Assembly (NCBI GenBank): GCA_022843025.1
Contig: JALHOL010000006.1
Span: 308,084 to 372,083 of the forward strand
Length of the DNA stretch: 64,000 nucleotides
Source: Paracoccaceae bacterium
Lineage (GTDB): Bacteria; Pseudomonadota; Alphaproteobacteria; Rhodobacterales; Rhodobacteraceae
Direction of reading: 5' to 3'
The notes beneath the pieces were generated by a model. It saw only the letters and a list, made by a program, of their open reading frames with translations. It was not told where the DNA came from and did not search any database. Numbering within the stretch: the first letter of the stretch is position 1; each line of letters starts with the position of its first letter. The position numbers were made by a program, and so were the translations under genes. Below, piece after piece: positions 54,836 through 63,858 of this stretch.

Positions 54836-55635
54836 CACACTGTCCTCTGGCGCATCCAGAGCCAGGGTGTCGGCGTGGACCGCCATTCCCACAAAAGCAA
54901 AAGCCGGTCCAGATCGCCAAGATCATCGGTCCAACCCGGCAGGCCGCTGTCATCCAGATGCCGTTCGATCCGGCGGATGTCATGGCTGGGGCCGAACCGT
55001 TTGGTCAGCAAATCAAGGCGTCCGGCCTTCATCCCTTCGTGCACTTCGACCAGTATATCAACGCCGCGCAGGGCCGGGGCGGCCACCGGATCAAGCAAGA
55101 CGTCTTCGGCACCCTCGATATCGCAGATGATCACGGTGCGACCATGGATCAGACCGGCAAAATCGCCATGCCCGACCGCACCGCCGATCTCGATACGCGC
55201 GGAAACCCCATTCGCTTCGGCAATCTGGGTGCAGGCGGCATGGGCGTTTTCATCTGTGTCGCGGGCGATGACCCGCGCATGCGGCATCCGCAAGGCAAGG
55301 CCAATGGCATAATAGCCCTCTGCCGCACCAATATCGACCACCGTGTCATAGCCAGCGGCAATGATATCCTCGATCACAGGCGCGAGGCTTGCTTCATAAC
55401 AGCCGATCAGGCGCGGATTCCGCGATCCTTCAGAGGTGCGCGTCGGATAGACCATGCCGCGGAATGGCCCGGACAGCACGCGTTCCCCAGATCGTTCCAC
55501 CAGCGCGTTTTCAAGCACATGCGCCCGCCATTTCGCAAGATGGCGCAACGCCATATTCAGCCGCTGCGGCGTCGGCTCGCCCGACATCAATTCGTTGATG
55601 CGGCGTTGCACGTTCTTGTTCATCTGTGATGGCAT
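54835..55635 (-). CDS. SAM-dependent methyltransferase (FkbM-like)
   Basis: A 266-residue Rossmann methyltransferase. Motif I is VVDIGAAEGYYAIGLAL, followed by an acidic second-strand motif (VIARDTDENA) and IICDIEGAEDVLLDP as motif IV, which is the FkbM-style DIEG/DVEG. It probably methylates a sugar hydroxyl of the glycan made by its neighbours. Start ATG 55635 or 55623. It heads a leftward three-gene operon and faces the GT2-methyltransferase fusion across 144 bases. Confidence 0.83.
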   Translation of the reverse strand: MPSQMNKNVQRRINELMSGEPTPQRLNMALRHLAKWRAHVLENALVERSGERVLSGPFRGMVYPTRTSEGSRNPRLIGCYEASLAPVIEDIIAAGYDTVVDIGAAEGYYAIGLALRMPHARVIARDTDENAHAACTQIAEANGVSARIEIGGAVGHGDFAGLIHGRTVIICDIEGAEDVLLDPVAAPALRGVDILVEVHEGMKAGRLDLLTKRFGPSHDIRRIERHLDDSGLPGWTDDLGDLDRLLLLWEWRSTPTPWLWMRQRTV

Positions 55636-55779
55636 CCCCGCCCCCGAAACTCGTTAACCCGCGCATGCTAGGGTGCCACATCCGCCCGGTCCAGCCCGGC
55701 AAGTGGTTGCGCAGGATGCTTGACGTCGCCTGCGGCAACAGGGCATCACGGAGACGGTGAAACGGTGCAAGGGTCGAAC

Positions 55780-57675
55780 ATGAAGGCGGAGCGCAAGGCA
55801 AAGAAGCCGCGCGGGGCATCCGACCTGTGGGGCAGCGTGCCCTTTGGCCTGAAACGCCATGCCAGCCCGCATGGGCAGGTCACCGCAGTTTCGATGATGA
55901 AGGATGAAGGCCCCTTCGTGATCGAATGGATCGCGCATCATCTGGCCATCGGATTCACCGATCTGGTCGTTTATACCAATGACTGTTCCGACGGCACCGA
56001 TGACATGCTGATCCGGCTCGAAGATCTTGGCCTTGCCCATCATCGCCGAAATGTCATCCCCGAAGGTCTGCGCCCACAGCCCAGCGCGCTGAACCATGCG
56101 CAGGACGAACCAGTCGTGTGCAAATCCGATTGGGTGATGGTGTTTGATGCCGATGAATTTCTGTCCATCCGCTTTGGCGATGGCACGCTGGACGATCTGA
56201 TTACTGCCGCGAGGGCGCAGGATGCAAATGGCATCGTTGTGACATGGCGCATCTTCGGATCGGGTGGCGTGGTGGATTGGTCGCGCGCGCCGGTGACTGA
56301 GCAGTATCTCTATGCCGCGCCCCCGATGTGGAACAAGGGCTGGGGCGTCAAGACACTGTTCTGCTTTGATCCCGACTACTGGAAACTGGGCATCCATCGG
56401 CCCAAGATGAAGAACCGCCATATCGACACGCCCTTCCCCGATACGGTGAAATGGCTGAACGGGTCGGGCCGCGAGATGGAGGATTACTTCAAGTTTCGCG
56501 GCTGGCGGTCCATCACGCGAACGGTCGGTTATGACTGGGTGCAATTGAACCATTACGCAGTGAAGTCGGTCGACAGCTATGCGATCCGCAAGATGCGCGG
56601 CAACGTCAACAACAAGAAAGACAAGTACAATTCCGACTACTGGTCGCTGCAAGACCGCAACGAGGTGCACGATGACACGATGTTGCGCTATAGCGACCAG
56701 CGCAATGCGATCATGACGCAACTGCTGCAAGACCCGGTGCTGAATCAATTGCATCATGCTGCCGTTGACCGGGCCGAGGCGCGGCTGGCCGAATTGCGGC
56801 AGACCGAGGCCTATCATCAACTTGTGGCCGATCTGGCCAAGGCATCAGCCGTGCCGATCACCCAGATCACCGCAAAACCGCCCCAGGCCCGCGACAAGGA
56901 AAAGATCGCGGCGCTGATGTCCGATGTTGAAAAGCGACGCAACGCCAAGGCGCGCGAAGACCGCAAATCCGCACCTGCCGAACCAAAGCCCGTTGTCACC
57001 CCGATGGGCAGCTATGTCTCGGGCCGGATTGATGTGACGGCAGAGGTTGCGCTGGACTGGCGGCAGAACCACACAGTGGAGGTGCCGCTTGACCCAAGGG
57101 TGTTTTCACCCTCTGCCCTTGCGGTGATCGAAGTCGGCAAGTTTGAACGCGGTATTGCGCGACGGATGCCTTCGGTCCTGCCAAAGGGGGCTACGGTTCT
57201 GGATCTGGGGGCGGCTTGCGGGTTCCTGTCGGCGCATCTGGCGCGGGTGAGGCCCGATCTGACGCTGGCCATGGTGGAAGATGACCCCGGCCTGCGCCAA
57301 GTTCTGACGCGGCTTTGCGCCCATAACGGGCGAGAGTTTTCAGATCGCTTCCGCCTGCTTGACACAATCCTTCAATACGATCCTGTGACGGCGATCCGCG
57401 ATCTTGTCGCCAGCGTTGCGCCCAACGCGCTTATCCTTGCCCATCCAGCCGTGACATCTGACGCGCTGATTGATGCACTGCCCATGCTGAACCCGATGCC
57501 GGAACAGATATTTCTGACAGGACGCTGGATCGAAAAATGGCACCCGGATCTGGCGCAAATCGAATCCGCCCTGCATCAGGCAGGGTGGCATGGCCCGCAA
57601 TTCGGCTTTGATCCCGTCCTTACGCGGGGTTACGGGCGAAAGCCCGCAGGGCCGGTCCAAGGTGACAGTCCGTGA
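55780..57675 (+). CDS. GT2 glycosyltransferase fused to a methyltransferase-like domain
   Basis: A 631-residue fusion. Residues about 34-320 match the GT2/GT92-type domain at 15.9 and 58.6 kb: VSMMKDEGPFVIEWIAHHLA, TNDCSDGTDDMLIRL, the DxD in VFDADEF, WRIFGSGGVVDW, LNHYAVKSVDSY. A charged linker follows (about 350-410), then a Rossmann part with motif I VLDLGAACGFLSAHLA near 470 and an acidic motif II (LAMVEDDPG). The enzyme could transfer and then methylate one sugar. ATG 55780 with AAGGG upstream is chosen over a TTG 20 codons earlier. Confidence 0.85.
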   Translation: MKAERKAKKPRGASDLWGSVPFGLKRHASPHGQVTAVSMMKDEGPFVIEWIAHHLAIGFTDLVVYTNDCSDGTDDMLIRLEDLGLAHHRRNVIPEGLRPQPSALNHAQDEPVVCKSDWVMVFDADEFLSIRFGDGTLDDLITAARAQDANGIVVTWRIFGSGGVVDWSRAPVTEQYLYAAPPMWNKGWGVKTLFCFDPDYWKLGIHRPKMKNRHIDTPFPDTVKWLNGSGREMEDYFKFRGWRSITRTVGYDWVQLNHYAVKSVDSYAIRKMRGNVNNKKDKYNSDYWSLQDRNEVHDDTMLRYSDQRNAIMTQLLQDPVLNQLHHAAVDRAEARLAELRQTEAYHQLVADLAKASAVPITQITAKPPQARDKEKIAALMSDVEKRRNAKAREDRKSAPAEPKPVVTPMGSYVSGRIDVTAEVALDWRQNHTVEVPLDPRVFSPSALAVIEVGKFERGIARRMPSVLPKGATVLDLGAACGFLSAHLARVRPDLTLAMVEDDPGLRQVLTRLCAHNGREFSDRFRLLDTILQYDPVTAIRDLVASVAPNALILAHPAVTSDALIDALPMLNPMPEQIFLTGRWIEKWHPDLAQIESALHQAGWHGPQFGFDPVLTRGYGRKPAGPVQGDSP

Positions 57676-57777
57676 TTTTCGACACTTGCTGAAAGCGAAA
57701 TCGTGGACAGGCAAAACGCTTTCAGGCATGTTCTGCGAAAGACAAGAGACCCGGCAATCCGGGCGTAGTGAGGCAAG

Positions 57778-58593
57778 ATGTCAGTACCCCAGCGCCGTCC
57801 CGTCGCATCCCTGTGGATCGGCGAGAAGCTCCATTATCTGAACCAGCTCTGCCTGTTGTCGCATGTGCGGAACGGCCATCCGACGATCCTTTACTGCACG
57901 CATGACGTGTCGAACGTCCCTGACGGGGTGGAGGTGCGCAAGGCGACAGATGTGATGAAGATCGACATGGATATCGTGTCGCAGACATCGGAATCCTTTT
58001 TGTCGAACGTGTTCCGCTACAAGATGATTCAGGCGATCGATGCAGTTTGGATCGATTGTGATGCCTATTGCCACAAGCCCTTCCCCGATGAGATGCAGAA
58101 CATCTTTGCAGGACATGGCTTTCGCGGCGCTTTGAACTGTGGCGTTGTATATATCCCGCCGAAAGGCGAGTTGATCGAGCAACTGCTTGATTACTACGAA
58201 AACCTGCCAGAGGCACCGGCTTGGTTTAACAAGCAGCAACGCAAGAAACTGGAAAAACAGGATCGCAGCCTGCCGCAGGCCGTGCGCATCTACAACGCCG
58301 AACGCACGGCTTTCGGGCCGCAGGCCTTTACGTGGTTTGCCCAGCAGACCGGCGATTATGAAAAGGCTCTGTCGCCGGATTACCTGTATCCGGTACCGTT
58401 TCAGTTGAACGACGTGTTCTATGATCCCTACGGCCGGGTCGAAGGGCATTTCACCGACAACACGCTCTCGGTGCACCTCTATACCAACGGCACCAAACCG
58501 TGGTGGCGGCGCAACCCACCCCTGCCCAATTCCTATGCCGCCCGCATGTGCGAGATCGAAGGCGTAGACCCAAGCAAAGCGCTGGAAGAATGA
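57778..58593 (+). CDS. GT-A glycosyltransferase (galactosyltransferase/GT32-like)
   Basis: A 271-residue protein with the DxD-type metal motif in AVWIDCDAYCHKPFP near residue 92, preceded by FLSNVFRYKMIQ, the layout seen in alpha-1,4-galactosyltransferase and capsular GT32-like enzymes. ASLWIGEKLHYLNQLCLLSH at the N-terminus also fits. It is likely to transfer a hexose in capsule or LPS synthesis. It lies 102 bases after the fusion gene and overlaps the next start (ATGA). Confidence 0.8.
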   Translation: MSVPQRRPVASLWIGEKLHYLNQLCLLSHVRNGHPTILYCTHDVSNVPDGVEVRKATDVMKIDMDIVSQTSESFLSNVFRYKMIQAIDAVWIDCDAYCHKPFPDEMQNIFAGHGFRGALNCGVVYIPPKGELIEQLLDYYENLPEAPAWFNKQQRKKLEKQDRSLPQAVRIYNAERTAFGPQAFTWFAQQTGDYEKALSPDYLYPVPFQLNDVFYDPYGRVEGHFTDNTLSVHLYTNGTKPWWRRNPPLPNSYAARMCEIEGVDPSKALEE

Positions 58594-59576
58594 CAACCTG
58601 CCTTTATTCCGCGATGCGGAACGAAGGGCCGGACATTCTTGAATGGGTCGCCTGGCATAGGATTATGGGGTTTGACCGGATCATCATCTGGTCAAACGAT
58701 TGCACGGATAAAAGCGACCTGCTGCTGGATGCGCTGCAACAGATCGGCTGGCTGGTCCATCATCGGCACAGCCCCGCCTCTGGCGCATCGGTGCAGGGTG
58801 ACGTGGCCACCCACGCCCTGCGCGACCCGCAGATCACCGGTGCGTCCTGGCTGCTGTGGCTGGATGCCGATGAATTCCTGGTCGTTCATGGTGGAGAGCG
58901 ACGCTTGCCAGATCTGCTGCGGGCTTTGTCAGATGCGGATGGCATGGCGATCAACTGGCGGCTCTTTGGTGACAGCGGACATGACCGCAGCCCCGACCAG
59001 CCGGTCATCGAGGGCTTTACCCAGGCGTCAAAGCTGGGCTTTCGGTTGAACCGAAGCGTAAAGACACTGCACAGGATGGACAGCCGCGTTGAGCAGCTTT
59101 TCATTCATCGCCCTGTCTGGCCGGCGGCGGCACAACCGCACGTCCGCCTTGTGGCAGGGGACGGATCCCCCCTGCCCGCCGAATTCGTGCATGGCACAAA
59201 GGACAACGGGAACCCGCAGGAAATGGTGGATAAGGGCCGCCAAAGCTGGAAGCTGGCCCAGATCAACCATTATGCGGTCAAGGCGCTGGAACGTGTGGCG
59301 GCAAAGCGCCTGCGCGGTGATGGCCTTTATGCGAACTGGTCTGATCGCTTTGATTTCCGATACCTCAAACGGTTCAACAAGAACGACGAGGTCGACAAAA
59401 GCGCGCATCACCACCTGCCCGCGCTCAAGGCGATGATGGAAACTGCGCTTGCCGATCCGGCGGTTGCCAAAGCCTATGCCGATTGCGCCGAGTGCTTTCG
59501 CAAGATGCTGGATGGCCTGCAACAGGAAACCCGGCATCTCGCGACAGATCGTTACGGCGCGTCGGTCGGCGGCTGA
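58590..59576 (+). CDS. GT2 glycosyltransferase (GT92-type), third paralogue
   Basis: A 328-residue paralogue of the proteins at 15.9 and 55.8 kb. It has YSAMRNEGPDILEWVAWHRI, WSNDCTDKSDLLLDAL, the DxD in LWLDADEF, NWRLFGDSGHD, and QINHYAVKALERVAAKRLRG. ATG 58590 overlaps the stop of the previous gene (ATGA), with GGAAGA as ribosome site. Its last 25 bases overlap the convergent FkbM gene. Target unknown; a surface-glycan role is suggested by neighbours. Confidence 0.86.
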   Translation: MTTCLYSAMRNEGPDILEWVAWHRIMGFDRIIIWSNDCTDKSDLLLDALQQIGWLVHHRHSPASGASVQGDVATHALRDPQITGASWLLWLDADEFLVVHGGERRLPDLLRALSDADGMAINWRLFGDSGHDRSPDQPVIEGFTQASKLGFRLNRSVKTLHRMDSRVEQLFIHRPVWPAAAQPHVRLVAGDGSPLPAEFVHGTKDNGNPQEMVDKGRQSWKLAQINHYAVKALERVAAKRLRGDGLYANWSDRFDFRYLKRFNKNDEVDKSAHHHLPALKAMMETALADPAVAKAYADCAECFRKMLDGLQQETRHLATDRYGASVGG

Positions 59577-60367
59577 CCGGGCGCTGCCCCGGCACGGCGG
59601 GCCTGTCGGCGGCTGGCGACCAAAAGGAAATTCTCGTTCGCTCGATAGCGACGATAACGCGCCCGCACGGAATAGCCGGTATCATCCACCCAACGCAGAA
59701 ATTCATCGCGGTTTTCGTTGTCCACCTCTATGAAAATGGTCGGCTTGAACTTTGCGATCGTCTCGGAAAGCCCCCGCAGGACGCGCATTTCCATGCCTTC
59801 GACATCGATCTTCAGAAAGGTCGGCGCGCTGCCAAGCAAGAGGTCATCCCCCCGCGCCACCCGCAAATCTCCATCGCCTTCGACCATCCGCCCGCCGCCA
59901 AGATTTCGTTCTGGCGCATCAATATGCAGCCCCTCAGCGGCGACATCGGACAGGCCGCATCCCAGATGCGATAGATCGCACAGGTCAAGAACCCCGTTCA
60001 GGCCAAGATTGGCCAGAAGATGCTGGATGGCGGCCGGGTTTGGCTCAAAGCAGATCAGCTTGGCCGGGCGCAGGTATTTCGCGACGAAAAGCGAATGGTT
60101 ACCGATATTCGCCCCAATATCCGCAAAGACCGCTCCCGGAGGGCAAGCGCTGCGAATAATTTCCAGTTCCTCTTCTTCGTAGAACCGGCCCATACGATGG
60201 TGCTTCTGAATCGAGTCTCGCGGCTTGGTGATATTGAAAAAGATCGGCTCGCCCCAAATCACGCTGCGGACAGTCACCCCCGGCAGCGACGTGCAGAGCT
60301 TTGCCGGCTTGGGGCCACCGGAATGTGCCTGCGCTTCGCTATCCTGGATTTCGACAGTTTCCGTCAC
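59552..60367 (-). CDS. FkbM-family methyltransferase
   Basis: A 271-residue FkbM methyltransferase with motif I VFADIGANIGNHSLFVAKYL, an acidic motif II in ICFEPNPAAIQHL and the family DVEG as FLKIDVEGMEMRVLRGL. It probably O-methylates a glycan or lipid sugar. The start is GTG 60367, overlapping the TGA of the gene before it (GTGA). The C-terminal 16 residues are Ala/Pro-rich and lie in the convergent overlap with the GT2 gene. Confidence 0.9.
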   Translation of the reverse strand: MTETVEIQDSEAQAHSGGPKPAKLCTSLPGVTVRSVIWGEPIFFNITKPRDSIQKHHRMGRFYEEEELEIIRSACPPGAVFADIGANIGNHSLFVAKYLRPAKLICFEPNPAAIQHLLANLGLNGVLDLCDLSHLGCGLSDVAAEGLHIDAPERNLGGGRMVEGDGDLRVARGDDLLLGSAPTFLKIDVEGMEMRVLRGLSETIAKFKPTIFIEVDNENRDEFLRWVDDTGYSVRARYRRYRANENFLLVASRRQARRAGAAPGQPPTDAP

Positions 60368-61272
60368 ACTTCTTCCCCCGCTTTCAGGTCAAGCTCTGCG
60401 GCCTGAACCTTGCCCATCTGTGCAATCCGCCGGACGCCTGCCTGGCGTTGCAGCATGTCCTTGGCCTTGCGCGACAGGCCGTGTTCCTTGACGATTTCCC
60501 AATTGCGATAATGCACTGTGAAAATCTCGCGGTCCTGTGGCAGGGGTTCGCCCCGCTTGCGGCCGCCCAAAATATAATGCTGCTCCTTGGGCAACATGTG
60601 CCAGTCCAGCCCAGCCTTGCGAATGGCCAGCGGCAAGGTCATCTGGTCGAGATAGGGCCGCTTGGCCGGAATCGTGGGTTCTGCCTCGATCTTGGCGGCA
60701 ACCTGCATCCAAACCTCGGGGAAGCGCAGGCCTTCGGCATTGCGGTGTTGTTCGGGAAAGACAAAGAGGCCCGAACTGAAATAGGGCATTCGGTCCTTGC
60801 CCTTGTTCTGGTTCATCAGGCGGATGCGTTCTTCCGGTATGGGAAGCCCGGCCGTATCATAGATCAGTGTCCACACCTCTTGCCCCGCCCAACCCATCGA
60901 TGCTGCGGGGGTCAGGCTGACATGGCCTTCATGGATCAAGTTGGCCGGGTCATTGGGGCGCAGGAACAGGATGTCGGAATCCAGAAAACAACTGTACTCG
61001 CTGTCGCGCGGTTGCAGCGTGGCCACCATTTTGTTGCCATGCGGATAGGGCGGGTCAAAGGCACCTTCGGTGTCCATAGGGCGCAGATCGCATCCCATCC
61101 GACCGAGGGTGGTGACCACATCCGGATCAATCTCTGCCATCCGATGCGCCGGGCAATAGCCGATCATGGCGACCTGCGAACCAAAAGCTTCGCGAATAGA
61201 CGCTGCCAGGTAACAGGCCATCAGCTGATACTTGGGCGGTTCGACGATGAAGAAAAACGTCAGCCTTTCCAT
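60364..61272 (-). CDS. glycosyltransferase-like protein with DxD motif
   Basis: A 302-residue protein with a GT-A-like core: FFFIVEPPKYQLMACYLAAS at the start, CFLDSDILFLRPND near residue 95 as the DxD motif, and YFSSGLFVFPEQH, YLDQMTLPLAIRKAGLDW later. This resembles GT8/nucleotide-diphospho-sugar transferase folds. The ATG at 61272 shares a base with the stop of the hydrolase-GT61 gene (TGATG), so the three leftward genes are tightly coupled. Substrate unknown. Confidence 0.8.
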   Translation of the reverse strand: MERLTFFFIVEPPKYQLMACYLAASIREAFGSQVAMIGYCPAHRMAEIDPDVVTTLGRMGCDLRPMDTEGAFDPPYPHGNKMVATLQPRDSEYSCFLDSDILFLRPNDPANLIHEGHVSLTPAASMGWAGQEVWTLIYDTAGLPIPEERIRLMNQNKGKDRMPYFSSGLFVFPEQHRNAEGLRFPEVWMQVAAKIEAEPTIPAKRPYLDQMTLPLAIRKAGLDWHMLPKEQHYILGGRKRGEPLPQDREIFTVHYRNWEIVKEHGLSRKAKDMLQRQAGVRRIAQMGKVQAAELDLKAGEEV

Positions 61273-63383
61273 CACGCATCCTCTTCGTCGGCATGGGGTT
61301 CATCCTGCCCCAACGCGCGCATGTCGCCCCCCCGGCGGGCAGCGAAATCCGCCAGCATCGCAGACATGGCAGCAGCGTCTGGCAGACGGGGACGGAAGGA
61401 TTTGGTCACATAACCCTCGGCGGCCAGCGACTGGAAAAGGGCTGCAAAGTCGATTTCGCCCACCGACCGGAAATCCACCCGGTTTGATCCGCCCGATACC
61501 CAATCGGTGCGGACCACGTTGATGACATCCAGCGCAACATCGCAGAACGCGCGGAATTGCAACTGGTAATCCCCCGCCAGCGCCTTTGACCGGCGCAGGA
61601 TCATCGCCACGCGGGTGCCGGGATCGGTGACGTAGGCCGCAAGATGCAGAGCGGAACCGTCCAACGCCACGATCCGTTCCGCCGCGCGATAGCGCGCGAT
61701 CTGCACGTCAATCGGGTGTTTTTCGGGATGAAACACCTCATAGCCCGCGCGGGCGAGGTTTTCCTCGATCACGGTCTCGCCGAGGATGCCGCCACGCTGG
61801 GCGGCAAGACGCGCGCGCGAGATATAAAGCTTCTTCCCACCCTCCGGCGCCACGGCCGCGCGCAGCCGCCCCTGCATGAAGGCGCGGTAGGCCGGGCTGC
61901 CGGCATAGCGTTCCGCCCAACCGAACCCCAATTCCGGAACGAACAGCCGTTCCACGCGCAGGGGCGTTCCGTAGGTGCGCACCGGCATGTCGATGCCCAG
62001 AAGGCGATAGAACCTGTCATGCCCTTCGATCACTTTCTCAATCGGGCCGACCTCGCCCCGATAGGGCAGATAGAGAATACTTTCCGGCTGCACCGGAAGG
62101 TGGTCCAGCGCCCACAGCCGGGCTGTAGATTCAACAAGGAAGTGGCCGAAATGGCCCCGGAAATTGCCCCCGAACAGATGGGTGCCGGGCAAGGGTTTGA
62201 TCTGCTCTGCTCGCTGCAGGCTTGGGGCTGGCATCGGCTTGCGGGCGCGGATCCAGCCCTGCGACAGGGCGCAATAGCTGCCATCCGCGCGAAGAATGCC
62301 GGATGCTAGTTTGCCATCACCTTCGCGTTCGGGAACGAAAATAGCCTGCGGCAGATCGAGGATCAGCCCTTCGAACGGGGCGGATGGCGCGCCATCGGTC
62401 ACAACGATCCGGCGTTCCAGCACGGTTTCATCGGCAACAGGTTTGGTCCTTGCCGCCCGTTGCAAGCGACGCGCTTCGCGGCGGGCAAAGCCGCTTTCGG
62501 GGTTGGTCCGGCGCAGGGCAGCCATGGCCCCGGGCAAAAGACCCGCATGACCGCGCGCCGTGGCCTCGGCCACCAGCGCCCTTTGCCACGGAACCTGACC
62601 ACGCCGGGCGCGGAAGGTCTTCCAGAACATCGGCCAGTCAGGCGTGCCCCGCACAACACCTTCGATCAGCTCTTGCAGACCGCCCACTTCCTTTATTTGT
62701 CGGATGGCGCGGTGCCCCATCAGCGGCACCGGCACATGCCGCACCCCTGCCCCGGCAATCCGCTTGGCGTGGGCGCGGTCTTCGGCAACGAGCGGATCAT
62801 AGACCAGCGTCACCTCGCCCCCCGTGCGCCCTGCCTCGGCCGCATCCAGAAATGCAGGATCGGACCAATCCCATTTGCGCGCGGCGAAACGATAGCGGCG
62901 TTCAAACGGGGCAATACTGCGCGACAGGGAGCTTTGCGGGCTGAAGGCAAGAACGGCCGCCCCCGGCACCATCGGCGCATAGGCCAGCGCGGCAAAGCCA
63001 CCCATCGAGGCCCCGATAAAGACCACCCTGCGAAAGCGCGCGAAAACGCCTGCATCGCGCAGGGCGGCGATCAAGGCCGGGGTATCCGCGTTACGGTACC
63101 AATCCTTGCGGCTGGCCATAAGGCCCAGAAGCGAAAAGCCCGCCTGTTCCACACGCCACCGCAGCCAGGGTTGCGGCGGATCATATTCGCCCACGGACGA
63201 AAGGTTGTCGAAGGCGACGGCAAGAATATCCGAACCGGGCCGCGCCTCGAACCAGGCATCAACAAGACCACCGCGATACAGGAAACGATCCTTGGCAGCG
63301 GCCTTGGCCAGATCCTTCACCACAGGAGGAACCTTTACGGCCACCTTCTTGGCAGGGCGTTCAGCGGGTGTTTCGTCATTCAT
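61272..63383 (-). CDS. alpha/beta-hydrolase domain fused to GT61 (DUF563) glycosyltransferase
   Basis: A 703-residue fusion. Residues 30-260 form an alpha/beta-hydrolase-like domain with the nucleophile elbow VVFIGASMGGFAALAYAP (Ser126). Residues about 400-690 match the GT61/EOGT-like DUF563 domain: GGNFRGHFGHFLVESTARLW, KKLYISRARLAAQRGGILGE, HPEKHPIDVQIARY and IVALDGSALHLAAY. A hydrolase could trim or acylate/deacylate the sugar that the GT61 part transfers. ATG 63383 is chosen; the longer frame lacks similarity. It heads the leftward operon. Confidence 0.82.
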   Translation of the reverse strand: MNDETPAERPAKKVAVKVPPVVKDLAKAAAKDRFLYRGGLVDAWFEARPGSDILAVAFDNLSSVGEYDPPQPWLRWRVEQAGFSLLGLMASRKDWYRNADTPALIAALRDAGVFARFRRVVFIGASMGGFAALAYAPMVPGAAVLAFSPQSSLSRSIAPFERRYRFAARKWDWSDPAFLDAAEAGRTGGEVTLVYDPLVAEDRAHAKRIAGAGVRHVPVPLMGHRAIRQIKEVGGLQELIEGVVRGTPDWPMFWKTFRARRGQVPWQRALVAEATARGHAGLLPGAMAALRRTNPESGFARREARRLQRAARTKPVADETVLERRIVVTDGAPSAPFEGLILDLPQAIFVPEREGDGKLASGILRADGSYCALSQGWIRARKPMPAPSLQRAEQIKPLPGTHLFGGNFRGHFGHFLVESTARLWALDHLPVQPESILYLPYRGEVGPIEKVIEGHDRFYRLLGIDMPVRTYGTPLRVERLFVPELGFGWAERYAGSPAYRAFMQGRLRAAVAPEGGKKLYISRARLAAQRGGILGETVIEENLARAGYEVFHPEKHPIDVQIARYRAAERIVALDGSALHLAAYVTDPGTRVAMILRRSKALAGDYQLQFRAFCDVALDVINVVRTDWVSGGSNRVDFRSVGEIDFAALFQSLAAEGYVTKSFRPRLPDAAAMSAMLADFAARRGGDMRALGQDEPHADEEDA

Positions 63384-63858
63384 GGGATATGTCCGCACAG
63401 GGGCGGGCCAGATACTCATACATCGCGCCACTCATTCTTGCCACGTGCCCACCGCCCCTGCCCGAACGTTTTGCCACCCTCTTGATCGGGGTGCGTTTGC
63501 GGAAATCATACGTTCCGATCCGCCACCGGTCAAATCGCGCGCGGGCCTGACGCAATGGCAAAGGGCGACTGTGGCGCGAAGCCTTCACTGACAAGCAAAC
63601 CGGCAAGGCAGGCCATGACCGGCTGACCGCAGGGTTGAGCGAGCCGCGCCAGCACAACCCCTGATCGCAACCCCATGGCGCAAGCGCGGAAACTTGGGGC
63701 AGTCAGTGGCTGGACAGCGCCAGATCGACGAAAGTTCACGAAATCTTCTTTTGAGTCTTTTGCGAATCGTGCGACCAATACCGCCAAGATCGGCCAGCAA
63801 GGCACGGTCCGCTAACCAGGTGCACAACGACCTGCACCGGGCCACAACAAGGGGAGCT
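63384..63858. other. 475-base region without a recognised gene
   Basis: This gap separates the divergent hydrolase-GT61 gene and the exported binding protein. Short open frames cross it on both strands, but none has a ribosome site with family-like text. The stretch near 63728-63785 is more A/T-rich than its surroundings and could hold the promoter of the binding-protein gene. I see no tRNA, repeat of either dispersed family, or clear dyad. Confidence 0.5.

Noticed and set aside
63530..63805. A 91-residue minus-strand frame in the large gap before the binding-protein gene
   Set aside because: No ribosome site, no family similarity that I recognise, and composition as for other shadow frames.
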